A DNA stretch of 64,000 bases, from positions 46,626 through 110,625 of the forward strand of contig CAZYAZ010000008.1 in NCBI GenBank assembly GCA_964646205.1, given 5' to 3'. Numbering within the stretch: the first letter of the stretch is position 1; each line of letters opens with the position of its first letter. Below, one piece after another: positions 43,877-52,266 of this stretch. This DNA comes from UBA8437 sp964646205. Its GTDB lineage: Bacteria; Planctomycetota; Planctomycetia; Planctomycetales; Planctomycetaceae. The position numbers and the translations under genes are program-made. A model generated the notes under the pieces. It did no database searches. It saw only the letters and a program-made list of their open reading frames with translations, and was not told the DNA's origin.

Positions 43877-45565
43877 TTACTGGCGTGGAACAACCGGATT
43901 GAAATTCGCTTGGCCACGTTTGCCGAACGGTTCAATGTTTGTCCCTGTTCCATCCGGGTTGATTCGCACGAGGTTCGCAAAGCGGGCGAAGTTGCCAGCG
44001 TCCCGGGCGTGCTGTTCCTGGGTTCCACCGGTTCCCAGCAAGTCCGACATGCCGACCACGCCGACGGGATTCCAGTTGCCTTCGTCGTCGACGAAGCTGG
44101 ACGAATTGTATTCGGCAAAAGAACTGACGATGTTCTGCCACTGCGAGAACCCGCCGTTGCTTTTGGAGTCGGTTACAGGTGTGGCACTCTCGTGTTTCTT
44201 TTCAATCTCGAGGATTGGTTGACCGTTGGCGTCGAGGAGGACGACTCCGCCGGCCGGAAAACGCTTGCGCCGGGTCCGTTCCAAAAGCGAGTCACCCGCG
44301 ACGCTGCTGTCGTAAAAGTCGGCGTCGTGTTCGATCTGCGGGACTCCGTCTTCGTCGAGCCGTAGAAACGCTTCTCCAACAAACTGGTTCCAGTGGTCAT
44401 CAAGGCCTCCAAAAACAGTTTGCCGGTTGGCAAAGAAGGCGCGATCCCGGTCGGTTGCTCCCGTCTCGGGATTTCTCGTGTCGAATTCCAGGGGCAATTC
44501 GTTGTCCTGGGTCCACATCAACGGGATCGGTTTCGTTAGATCGCCACCAAAGAATACCTCGTCGCCGTTGCGGTCGATTAGGTTGCGGTTGGCGATGTCG
44601 TAGAGGCGGTCGAGGTGGTAATGAGAGTCGGAATTTGAGAGCCCTGCTTCACGGAACAGGCGGTCAGCTTGTAGCCCTTCCGGGATCATCGGGTAATCCG
44701 CCAGAGGGTCGAGGGACGGGAGGAGCCCGTCACCCGCGGCGTAGATCTGGTTGATGTCGTTGAAACGACCGTTGTAGGTGATGTCCTCGCTGATTTCGTC
44801 AGGGTTGTTTGGGTCGCGTCCGGCCAGGGCAAGCTGGATGGACTCGAAAGTGGCCAGCACACTTTCGTAAAGTGTGGGGTCGGCCTGCATTTCAAAACGC
44901 AGGACGCGGTAAATCACCGCGTCGTCAAGGTCGACGGGCGACGGGTCGTCGTTGGGGTCGAGTTCAATTTCCTGGTCGTCGTATTCTTCATCCCAGGTGA
45001 TGTCATAAACTCGCCGCACGTAGCCTTCATCGAGTGTTCCGTCGTCGAGTTGTTCAGCCATGAAGATCCAGTCGCCCTTCCTGAGGTGTGACCGGAAGGC
45101 GACCGGCGGGGGGTCCGGTGGCGAAATCTCCCCGGCATCCTCTTGCTCGATGATCCAGTCGTCCTCGTCGATGTCGCCCCAACCGGAGATAGGATTGGCT
45201 GCGAGGATGGCAACCTCCTTCATCTTCGTGATCTTGCCGTAGATCTGGTTCCAGAACGGGTCCGTGCCGGCCAGAATCTGTTGGCGGTTGGCCTTGAGAT
45301 AATCAATCGCAAGTTTGACTTGTTGTTGTGCAATTCGATGGGCAATCAGGATGTCGTTGGCCCGCTCGGGCAACTGGGCAAAATTGCCCTCCGGTGCCAG
45401 GTGGTCGTCAAAGAGAACCGAGTTGCGGTAGTTGCTCGGAACGAGCAACTGCGGGTCTTTGGAAAACCGGGATTGAAGTCGGATCTGTCCGACAGCGGCC
45501 TGGGGTTGGGCGAGAGCCGTGAAGAAGGCCAGACCAGCTACGAGCGTAAGACTTTGAAGTTTCAT
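43877..45565 (-). CDS. Acidic secreted protein, unknown function
   Basis: A 562-residue protein with a signal peptide (MKLQSLTLVAGLAFFTALAQ). The mature part is strongly acidic, with runs such as ELDPNDDPSPVDLDDAV and DIDEDDWIIEQEDAG, and it holds short Asp-rich loops (DRNGDEVFFGGD) that could bind calcium. I recognise no family; the composition and layout suggest a cell-surface or extracellular protein. There is a candidate promoter upstream on the same strand and the hairpin at 43812-43850 downstream. Confidence 0.8.
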   Translation of the reverse strand: MKLQSLTLVAGLAFFTALAQPQAAVGQIRLQSRFSKDPQLLVPSNYRNSVLFDDHLAPEGNFAQLPERANDILIAHRIAQQQVKLAIDYLKANRQQILAGTDPFWNQIYGKITKMKEVAILAANPISGWGDIDEDDWIIEQEDAGEISPPDPPPVAFRSHLRKGDWIFMAEQLDDGTLDEGYVRRVYDITWDEEYDDQEIELDPNDDPSPVDLDDAVIYRVLRFEMQADPTLYESVLATFESIQLALAGRDPNNPDEISEDITYNGRFNDINQIYAAGDGLLPSLDPLADYPMIPEGLQADRLFREAGLSNSDSHYHLDRLYDIANRNLIDRNGDEVFFGGDLTKPIPLMWTQDNELPLEFDTRNPETGATDRDRAFFANRQTVFGGLDDHWNQFVGEAFLRLDEDGVPQIEHDADFYDSSVAGDSLLERTRRKRFPAGGVVLLDANGQPILEIEKKHESATPVTDSKSNGGFSQWQNIVSSFAEYNSSSFVDDEGNWNPVGVVGMSDLLGTGGTQEQHARDAGNFARFANLVRINPDGTGTNIEPFGKRGQANFNPVVPRQ

Positions 45566-45638
45566 TTGACTTGCCTGTTGTCATCAACGAGACCCGGAAG
45601 GCCCATTCCATAGGCGTCCAACTCCCTGCAGGGTTCCC

Positions 45639-45668
45639 ATCTTATCTGGGGTGCCAACCTTGCGTCAA
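45639..45668 (-). promoter_or_regulatory. Candidate promoter for the acidic secreted protein
   Basis: On the minus strand TTGACG (45668-45663) and TAAGAT (45644-45639) are 18 bases apart. Transcription would begin near 45632 and give a leader of about 67 bases. Confidence 0.4.
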
Positions 45669-45750
45669 AGGCAAACTCGACGCATGAGAGTGAGGAAAAT
45701 CGAGTTGGTTTTCTCAAGCGGCAGAACCCGTCCAAATGGTGTATCCGGCT

Positions 45751-46827
45751 TCAGAGAATCAGCATTGCGTCGCCGTAACTGTAGAACCGGTAATTGTTTG
45801 CGACTGCCATCCTGTAGGCTTTTTGTGCGAGATCTATTCCGCAAATAGCACAAATCAACACGAAAAGCGTGGAACGTGGGAGATGAAAGTTGGTCAAGAG
45901 AGCGTCGAATGACTGAAACTGGTGTCCCGGCCGGATGAACAAGTCAGTGGTGCCCTCGAACGCGGCAAACTGGCCATTGTCGACGGCGGTCTCCAGGGTC
46001 CTCACGACGGTCGTTCCGACCGCGACGACGCGGTGGCCGGAATCATGAACGTGATTGAGGGTACGGGATGTCGATTCGGTCAGCCGGCACCACTCGGAAT
46101 GCATGACGTGGTCGTCCAACTGTTGGGCTGCAATGGGACGAAAGGTTCCGAGCCCGACGTGCAAGGTGACGTGTTCGAGACTGATCCCGCTTTGGTCGCA
46201 GTTGGCCAGGAGTTCTTTGGAGAGGTGCAGGCCAGCAGTGGGAGCAGCAACGGCTCCGGGATGGCGTGCAAAAACAGTTTGGTATCTTTGGCGATCTTCG
46301 TCCGTCGCGATGTCTCGCTGGACGTAGGGGGGGAGTGGGACGGTTCCGAATTGTTCCAGCACTTCGAGGGTGTCGAGAGGTGGGTCGAGCTCGGCAGTCC
46401 AAATGCCTCCTTCGCCCTGTTCAATCAGTTTCAGTTCCTGCCCGATGGCGGGTAAGTCGGATCCGTCGGCTGGTTTGAGGGCAATGGTCTCGCCCGGTTG
46501 CAGTTGCCCTCGGGTTTGGCCAATCAGTCGCCACTGCCCCAGTGAATTGTTGTCAAGGTAGAGTCCATCCCATCCTCCGCCAGTCGAAACCCGCGTTCCC
46601 AGAAGTTTTGCTGGCACGACCTGCGTGTCGTTGACGACCAGGCAGTCACCGGTGTTGAAAAGGTCTGGCAGTTCCGCCATTTGGCGACTTGTGATCTCTT
46701 GAGAGTCCCTTTCTACGACCAGCAAGCGGGAATCTTCTCGACGGGGAAGTGGACGCGTGGCGATTAAATCCTCGGGGAGGTGGTAGTCGAATGCTGCCAC
46801 GTCTCCGGGTGACTCGGGTTTACTCAT
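45751..46827 (-). CDS. queA: tRNA preQ1(34) S-adenosylmethionine ribosyltransferase
   Basis: QueA transfers and isomerises the ribosyl part of SAM onto preQ1 in tRNA, making epoxyqueuosine. The 358-residue protein has DYHLPEDLIATRPLPRREDSRLL at its start, VNDTQVVPAKLLG, APTAGLHL with the catalytic region, HVTLHVGLGTFRP and a C-terminal NFHLPRSTLFVLICA. I use the ATG at 46827; the frame remains open to 46953 but those codons overlap the divergent glycosyltransferase gene. The other queuosine genes are not in the window. Confidence 0.95.
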   Translation of the reverse strand: MSKPESPGDVAAFDYHLPEDLIATRPLPRREDSRLLVVERDSQEITSRQMAELPDLFNTGDCLVVNDTQVVPAKLLGTRVSTGGGWDGLYLDNNSLGQWRLIGQTRGQLQPGETIALKPADGSDLPAIGQELKLIEQGEGGIWTAELDPPLDTLEVLEQFGTVPLPPYVQRDIATDEDRQRYQTVFARHPGAVAAPTAGLHLSKELLANCDQSGISLEHVTLHVGLGTFRPIAAQQLDDHVMHSEWCRLTESTSRTLNHVHDSGHRVVAVGTTVVRTLETAVDNGQFAAFEGTTDLFIRPGHQFQSFDALLTNFHLPRSTLFVLICAICGIDLAQKAYRMAVANNYRFYSYGDAMLIL

Positions 46828-46905
46828 TGTGCATCTGCCAGTAAAAACTCGTCGCCTCGCGCCAGCGGTGGTGCGTTCGTGGCGTATTACAGGAGTCGGT
46901 CCCGC

Positions 46906-48078
46906 ATGGCAACTCCAAGCCGCGGTGTCGTTGGCAATTGGGGTGAGGGACATGGCGTGACGACCACTCCATACCGATTGGCCTGTTGCATCACCGAGTT
47001 GAATCCGGGTGGTGCAGAACGCATGTTCACCGAACTGGTGTGCCGACTCGATCGGTCACGATGGGATGTGGTCGTGATCTCCCTGGGGGAGGAATCCGAG
47101 CCGTTGGTAGAGCGGATACGTTCTGCTGGTATTGAAGTGCGTTGCCTGGGAGTGAAAAGACGTTGGGACGTTTCTGTGGTGGGGCGGTTGGCACGTGAAC
47201 TGGCGGACGTGTCGCCAGATGTCCTGCAAACGTGGTTGTATCACTCGAACGTCGCAGGTTGCCTGGCCGCCGGTCGGGCCGGTATAGATCCGGTTTTGAC
47301 GGGGGTCCGTGTTGCGGAGCGTCGTGGCCGATTGCGGTTATGGATTGAGCGTTTCTGTACACGGCGTGCTCGGCGTCATGTCTGTGTCAGCCAAGACGTC
47401 GCCGTGTTCTGTCAAACACATGTGGGGCTGGACCCTCGGAAGATTGAAGTGATAGTCAATGGTGTTGAACCGGAGCGATTTCAACGGGTTCAGCCACGAG
47501 ATCTTTCGGAACTGGGCATTGATACTGAGGACCGTGTCATTGCGTGGATTGGGCGACTTGATCCCCAAAAAGATCCGCTGTTGGCGATTGAGGCATTTGG
47601 ACGTCTCGATGCGTCGTTTTCGGATTGCCACCTGGTGATGGCCGGTGAGGGGCCACTTCAAGGCCGCATTGAATCGACGTGTGCCCGGGCAGGGCTGGTC
47701 GGTCGGGTCCACCTTCTGGGAAGAGTGCCGGATGTTCCACAGTTGCTGGCACGCAGTTGTGGGATGCTGCTGACGTCTCGATGGGAGGGGATGCCCAACG
47801 TGGTACTCGAGGCCATGGCCGCTGGCCGCCCGGTCGTGGCCAGGTTGTCGGAAGGGGTTGGTGACCTGGTGGAGGACGGGGTGACAGGTTGGGTGGTTTC
47901 TGACAATCAAGTGTCGAGCCTTGCTTCTGCAATTGAACAGCTGCTTTCCGATCCACGGCTTGGCTTCGAGATGGGAGAACGCGGGTGCCAGAAAGTGACT
48001 GAGGACTATTCGATCGAAAAAATGGTTCAACAGTACGACGCGATGTGGGAGCGGGAAATTCTTGAGTCGAGGCGTTGA
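46906..48078 (+). CDS. GT4-family glycosyltransferase
   Basis: A 390-residue GT-B enzyme that adds a sugar from a nucleotide donor. The N-terminal ITELNPGGAERMF contains the GGAE acceptor-side motif, and the C-terminal domain shows IGRLDPQKDPLLAIEAF, LLGRVPDVPQLLARSCGMLLTSRWEGMPNVVLEAMA and the donor-binding E of this EX7E motif. The substrate is unknown. I use the ATG at 46906, ten bases after AGGAG; a GTG at 46957 (VTTTPYRL) also has GAGGG upstream and would give a more usual N-terminus. Confidence 0.87.
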   Translation: MATPSRGVVGNWGEGHGVTTTPYRLACCITELNPGGAERMFTELVCRLDRSRWDVVVISLGEESEPLVERIRSAGIEVRCLGVKRRWDVSVVGRLARELADVSPDVLQTWLYHSNVAGCLAAGRAGIDPVLTGVRVAERRGRLRLWIERFCTRRARRHVCVSQDVAVFCQTHVGLDPRKIEVIVNGVEPERFQRVQPRDLSELGIDTEDRVIAWIGRLDPQKDPLLAIEAFGRLDASFSDCHLVMAGEGPLQGRIESTCARAGLVGRVHLLGRVPDVPQLLARSCGMLLTSRWEGMPNVVLEAMAAGRPVVARLSEGVGDLVEDGVTGWVVSDNQVSSLASAIEQLLSDPRLGFEMGERGCQKVTEDYSIEKMVQQYDAMWEREILESRR

Positions 48079-48183
48079 TTGTCTGGTCGCGGCATTTTCG
48101 TGGCCCGCTTTGTCAAAACCGTCTTCGCGCCATGTGGGCAAAGAACTACAAACCGTGCCAGTGGCACTGGGAATCGATGGTTC

Positions 48184-49092
48184 ATGAACGAGCGTTCACG
48201 TGATGAGGGATCGCCTCTTTCCTGTCATGTTGCGGTGCTTGTGGCAGAAGTGTTGCAATGGCTGTGCGTCGAGCCTGGGCAAACTGTCGTCGACGGAACC
48301 GTTGGCGGGGGTGGCCATGCCTCACGGATTCTTGCGGATCTCGGGCCGGACGGTCGTCTTCTGGGACTCGATCGCGACGGCACGATGCTCGAAAAGGCCC
48401 GGTTGGTTCTCGACCATCCTGGCTGCAGCCTTCACCAGGCCAGTTATGCTGAACTCGGTGACGTTCTTTCCCAGGCGGGTCAATCCTGCGGGACGGTTGA
48501 CGGAATCCTTTTGGACCTGGGGCTGTCGTCGGATCAACTCGCCGACCAGGAACGAGGTTTCGGATTTGGTCACGACGGCCTGCTTGACCTGCGATTCGAC
48601 CCCTCAAGTGGGCAGGCGGCATGGGAGTGGCTGGCAACGGTTGAGGAGGGGGAATTGGAGCAGTGTCTGCGGCTGTGGGGGGAAGAGAGGGACAGCCGAA
48701 GGATCGCTTCGAAGTTGGTGCAACGACGGCGGGAATCGCCGGTCCGGACGGGAAAAGATCTCGCCGAGGCGGTTGTCGACGCCGTCGGTGGTCGACGGGG
48801 CCGTCGACATCCAGCGACACGAGTCTTCCAGGCTCTGCGGATTGCAGTCAATGACGAGTTGGTTCACTTGGAACGGGCACTGGCCGACGCGCTGCCGTCC
48901 TGCTTGGCCTCGGGGGGCCGGCTCGTTGTCATCTCATTTCATTCATTAGAAGACAGAATTGTCAAACGGGCGTTTAAGGATCGTGAGACATGGACGGTAT
49001 TGACCGGGAAACCGATACGGCCGACACCACGCGAAGAGCGGGTGAATCCCCGGAGCCGATCGGCAAGGTTGCGGGCGGCGATGAAGGCGTAA
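48184..49092 (+). CDS. rsmH: 16S rRNA (cytosine-1402-N4)-methyltransferase
   Basis: RsmH methylates C1402 of 16S rRNA in the decoding site. The 302-residue protein has LCVEPGQTVVDGTVGGGGHA (SAM site), LLGLDRDG, DGILLDLGLSSDQL, RGFGFGHDGLLDLRFD, ATRVFQALRIAVNDE and VISFHSLEDRIVK. The ATG at 48184 (MNERSRDEG) is selected; the frame continues to 48079. In most bacteria rsmH heads the division and cell-wall cluster, followed by ftsL and ftsI; here only a LysM protein and a small membrane protein follow. Confidence 0.95.
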   Translation: MNERSRDEGSPLSCHVAVLVAEVLQWLCVEPGQTVVDGTVGGGGHASRILADLGPDGRLLGLDRDGTMLEKARLVLDHPGCSLHQASYAELGDVLSQAGQSCGTVDGILLDLGLSSDQLADQERGFGFGHDGLLDLRFDPSSGQAAWEWLATVEEGELEQCLRLWGEERDSRRIASKLVQRRRESPVRTGKDLAEAVVDAVGGRRGRRHPATRVFQALRIAVNDELVHLERALADALPSCLASGGRLVVISFHSLEDRIVKRAFKDRETWTVLTGKPIRPTPREERVNPRSRSARLRAAMKA

Positions 49093-49169
49093 TAGACGGC
49101 ACATTGGGGCTTTCGGAGCGGGACGCGCTCTTTGCTGGCCAGTGGGACAAGTTTGAGGGAGAAACGAGA

Positions 49170-50426
49170 ATGTCAGGCATGCTCAAAGATCTCTTTGGCG
49201 GAAAAATTGTCATGGTAATGGCCGTGGCACTTGTCGGTTGTTGTGCGGTGGCCTTCTGGTGGACCAAAGACAAGTCCGACGAGCCGACTTCTGGTTCAGG
49301 TGTCGCGGACGTTCTGCCGGCATCGGCCACGGTGTCGGACGAAAACGACCTTGGCTCGGCAACATATGGTGACCCGGCCACGACGGTGACAGATGACGGC
49401 TTCAAACCGACCCGAGTGGCCCGTCCATCGCTGGATGGCCAGTTCGTCGGGGAGGGGGCCGATGTTGCCGCGGAGAATGAGAATAACCTGAGGGCAATTC
49501 CCCAGAGTGAACCGGCATTGGCCGGTGATGGTCCGCCATCGTTCGACTCCCCTGCCACCATTCCAACGGAGGGTGAATTGCCGGTCCAGGTGGCTGGTCA
49601 ACAGTCCGAGGCGGTGACGGAGTCGCCTCCGTCACACCCACTCACCCACCCACTGACGGATGTCGCTGAGCCGGGGTTCGAAAGACCGGTGGCGTCCGGG
49701 GTCGGTGCGGCGAGCACTGTGGAAATTCCCGGTACGGCTCCAACGGTTGATCTGTCAGCACCACCCAGTCTGCCAACCGATTCTCGAGAGAGCGGGAGTC
49801 AGGATTCATTTTCTGGCCGTGCGACCAATACGCAAGGTGACTCGGATCTGGCCAGACCGGTGGATTCCTTTGGCCCGAGAACGCTGGAACCATCAGAGGC
49901 CGTTAAACCAATTGTTCGCGACCCCACGACCAGACACCCGTTGGCCACGAAAAATATCGAATCGGCAGGCGTCTCCGAGCAGGTGCATTCTGTCCGTTCC
50001 GGTGACAGTTACTGGACGATTTCACGGCAATACTACGGAACGGCGAGATATTTTCAGGCACTTTCCGCTTACAACAAATCACGAGTTCGTAATCCACGGC
50101 AAATGCGACCCGGTATGAAAGTGCTGGTCCCGTCGCGGCGACATCTCGAATCGCGTTTTGCGTCGCTGGTGCCAATGGCCGCCGGTGGTGTGGGCGCCAC
50201 TCGGACAGTTGGTTTTCAGGTCGATGCGAACGGGCACCCCATCTATGCGGTTGGAGCCGATGACACGCTGACCGGGATTGCCCGCACGCACCTGGGACGG
50301 ACATCACGGTGGGTTCAGATCTATCGGATGAACCGGGATCAACTGCCTAGTCCCCACAAGTTGAAACTGGGAATGGTTTTGCGAATGCCGGCCGACGCGA
50401 TCCGTTCCGAAGATGGCCTCCGCTAG
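49170..50426 (+). CDS. Membrane-anchored protein with two LysM domains
   Basis: A 418-residue protein. One transmembrane helix (residues 14-31, VMVMAVALVGCCAVAFWW) is followed by a long Pro/Ser/Thr-rich disordered linker (about 35-295) and two C-terminal LysM domains: VRSGDSYWTISRQYYGTARY with LVPS, and VGADDTLTGIARTHLGRTSR with LRMP. LysM domains bind GlcNAc polymers such as peptidoglycan. The ATG at 49170 is chosen because GAGGGAGAAACGAG precedes it and the helix then starts the protein; the open frame reaches back into rsmH (48990). Confidence 0.82.
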   Translation: MSGMLKDLFGGKIVMVMAVALVGCCAVAFWWTKDKSDEPTSGSGVADVLPASATVSDENDLGSATYGDPATTVTDDGFKPTRVARPSLDGQFVGEGADVAAENENNLRAIPQSEPALAGDGPPSFDSPATIPTEGELPVQVAGQQSEAVTESPPSHPLTHPLTDVAEPGFERPVASGVGAASTVEIPGTAPTVDLSAPPSLPTDSRESGSQDSFSGRATNTQGDSDLARPVDSFGPRTLEPSEAVKPIVRDPTTRHPLATKNIESAGVSEQVHSVRSGDSYWTISRQYYGTARYFQALSAYNKSRVRNPRQMRPGMKVLVPSRRHLESRFASLVPMAAGGVGATRTVGFQVDANGHPIYAVGADDTLTGIARTHLGRTSRWVQIYRMNRDQLPSPHKLKLGMVLRMPADAIRSEDGLR

Positions 50427-50440
50427 AGGGAACGGCCGAT

Positions 50441-50470
50441 AACCACAACACGTTCATTTGTGTTTTGGTT
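50441..50470 (+). other. Imperfect hairpin after the LysM gene
   Basis: AACCACAACAC and GTGTTTTGGTT pair with one mismatch around an 8-base loop, 14 bases after the LysM stop. No T-run follows. It could slow transcription or be chance. Confidence 0.25.
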
Positions 50471-50486
50471 GACCGGGGTGGGACGA

Positions 50487-50723
50487 ATGATTCGCCGTCT
50501 GCTTGGGGCTGTCGGCCTCGTTTTGCTGGTTTGGGGTGTCGGCGAGATCGTCGTTTTTCGCGTGACGTCGGCTCGGGGCCGGATCGAACGGCAGGTTGAC
50601 GACGTGACGGAATTGTATCAACGTCGCGACGGGCTCCGTGATGAGGTGCGGCGGTTGGGTGCACCGGACCGGATGTTGCCACCGGTGACGGCAAATGGGG
50701 AAACGGCCGGAGAAGTTCGTTGA
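50487..50723 (+). CDS. Small FtsL/FtsB-like membrane protein
   Basis: A 78-residue protein with one transmembrane helix (about residues 4-24, LLGAVGLVLLVWGVGEIVV) and then a short charged helix (SARGRIERQVDDVTELYQRR) with coiled-coil character. This is the topology of the divisome proteins FtsL and FtsB, and the position after rsmH and the LysM gene is where ftsL sits in other bacteria. Sequence similarity is too weak for a firm call. The ATG at 50487 follows GGTGGGAC. It lies 67 bases before the glcD start. Confidence 0.5.
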   Translation: MIRRLLGAVGLVLLVWGVGEIVVFRVTSARGRIERQVDDVTELYQRRDGLRDEVRRLGAPDRMLPPVTANGETAGEVR

Positions 50724-50790
50724 ACTGATTCTGCCGGCCACGCTCCTCTGGCTTTCAAGGGAGTTGTGAGCGGCATAGAATACGCCGGTG

Positions 50791-52266
50791 ATGGCCTCAC
50801 CCACTCCTCCCCCGGCCGAAAGTGCCACCGTTGCTGCCGAGTTGCTTGAGCGTTTTCGTCGCCTGCTGGGCGATGACGGCGTTTTGGCCTCTCGCGACGA
50901 GTTGATGGTGTATGAATGCGACGGCTACGTGGTTGAGAAGAAGTCGCCCGATGTGGTGCTGTTCCCGACCACGACTGCCGAGGTCGCCGAGATCGTCCGG
51001 ATCTGCAACGAGTTCGACGTTCCGTTTGTTCCCCGGGGAGCGGGAACGAGCCTTGCCGGTGGGTGTTTGCCGGTTGGCGGCGGAGTGATGGTTTCTTTGA
51101 CGCGAATGAATCAGATTGTGGAGGTCAACCTTCAGGATCGTTATGCGGTGGTTGAGCCTGGGCTGGTCAATGTTCACCTGACGCAGCACCTCAAGGGGAC
51201 GGGCTTCCACTATGCTCCGGACCCGTCAAGCCAGGGGGCTTGCACGATTGGCGGCAATGTCGCGACAAATTCGGGCGGGCCACACACTCTGAAATATGGG
51301 GTCACGGTCAATCACGTCCTCGGATTGCAAGTCGTGATGCCTGACGGACAGGTGGTGGAGTTGGGCGGTCCGAACGTTGGGCTGGCTGGATATGACCTGG
51401 TGGGGCTGTTTGTTGGCAGCGAGGGGACATTTGGGATTTGCACACAAGTGACCGTCCGGTTGACACGCGACCCGGATGCTTACCGGACATTGTTGGGGAT
51501 TTTTGACACGGTCGGGGATGCCACACAGGCGATCAGCCGGATCATTGCAGCAGGGATCATCCCCGCTGCGCTGGAGATGATGGATGGGGGGATCGTGGAG
51601 GCTGTCGAGGCGGCCTATCAATTCGGGTTCCCACTTGATGCCGCGGCAGTGGTCCTGATCGAAGTCGACGGACTCGAGGTGGCTGTCGATGACGAGGCCG
51701 AGAAGATCATCGAACTGTGCGAGGCGGAAGGGGCGCGGGAGGTCCGTCGCGCCGAGTCCGAACAGCAACGAGCATTGTTGTGGAAGTGTCGCAAGCAGGC
51801 CTTCGGGGCGATCGGGCGATTGAGCCCAAGCTATTGCACGCAGGACGGAGTTGTACCGCGGACGAAGTTGCCAGAGATCCTGGAATTTATCACTGACGCT
51901 GGCGAGCGACACGGGATTCGTATTGTCAACGTGTTTCACGCTGGAGATGGAAATATCCATCCGATCCTGTTGTTCGACGAACGAGACGAGGACCAGATTG
52001 CCCGCGTATTTCGCGCGAGCGAGGAGATCCTGGGGAAATGTATCGATCTCGGTGGCAGCGTGACCGGAGAGCATGGGATTGGTGTTGAAAAACTTGAATT
52101 CATGGAGCGGTTGTTCACAGAGGACGACTTGACGGTGATGGCGAGTGTTCGGAAGGCATTCAATCCGGCCGGTGCCTGCAGTCCTGGCAAGATGCTGCCG
52201 ACGGCAGGCGCATGCGGGATGGAGCATATCGAAAGATCACACCCGGGAAAGCAGGCTTCATCGTGA
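50791..52266 (+). CDS. glcD: Glycolate oxidase FAD subunit
   Basis: A 491-residue FAD-linked oxidase of the GlcD family, the catalytic subunit that oxidises glycolate to glyoxylate or D-lactate to pyruvate. The PCMH-type FAD domain shows PFVPRGAGTSLAGGCLPVGGG, GACTIGGNVATNSGGPHTLKYG and FVGSEGTFGICTQVTVRL; the C-terminal domain shows VFHAGDGNIHPILLF and GSVTGEHGIGVEKLEFM, both with expected His ligands. The ATG at 50791 is preferred to the GTG one codon upstream. The stop overlaps the start of glcE. Confidence 0.93.
   Translation: MASPTPPPAESATVAAELLERFRRLLGDDGVLASRDELMVYECDGYVVEKKSPDVVLFPTTTAEVAEIVRICNEFDVPFVPRGAGTSLAGGCLPVGGGVMVSLTRMNQIVEVNLQDRYAVVEPGLVNVHLTQHLKGTGFHYAPDPSSQGACTIGGNVATNSGGPHTLKYGVTVNHVLGLQVVMPDGQVVELGGPNVGLAGYDLVGLFVGSEGTFGICTQVTVRLTRDPDAYRTLLGIFDTVGDATQAISRIIAAGIIPAALEMMDGGIVEAVEAAYQFGFPLDAAAVVLIEVDGLEVAVDDEAEKIIELCEAEGAREVRRAESEQQRALLWKCRKQAFGAIGRLSPSYCTQDGVVPRTKLPEILEFITDAGERHGIRIVNVFHAGDGNIHPILLFDERDEDQIARVFRASEEILGKCIDLGGSVTGEHGIGVEKLEFMERLFTEDDLTVMASVRKAFNPAGACSPGKMLPTAGACGMEHIERSHPGKQASS

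Noticed and set aside
49676..49700. A GGTTCGA box resembling a tRNA T-arm.
   Set aside because: It is within the low-complexity linker of the LysM gene and no acceptor stem or anticodon arm can be formed around it.
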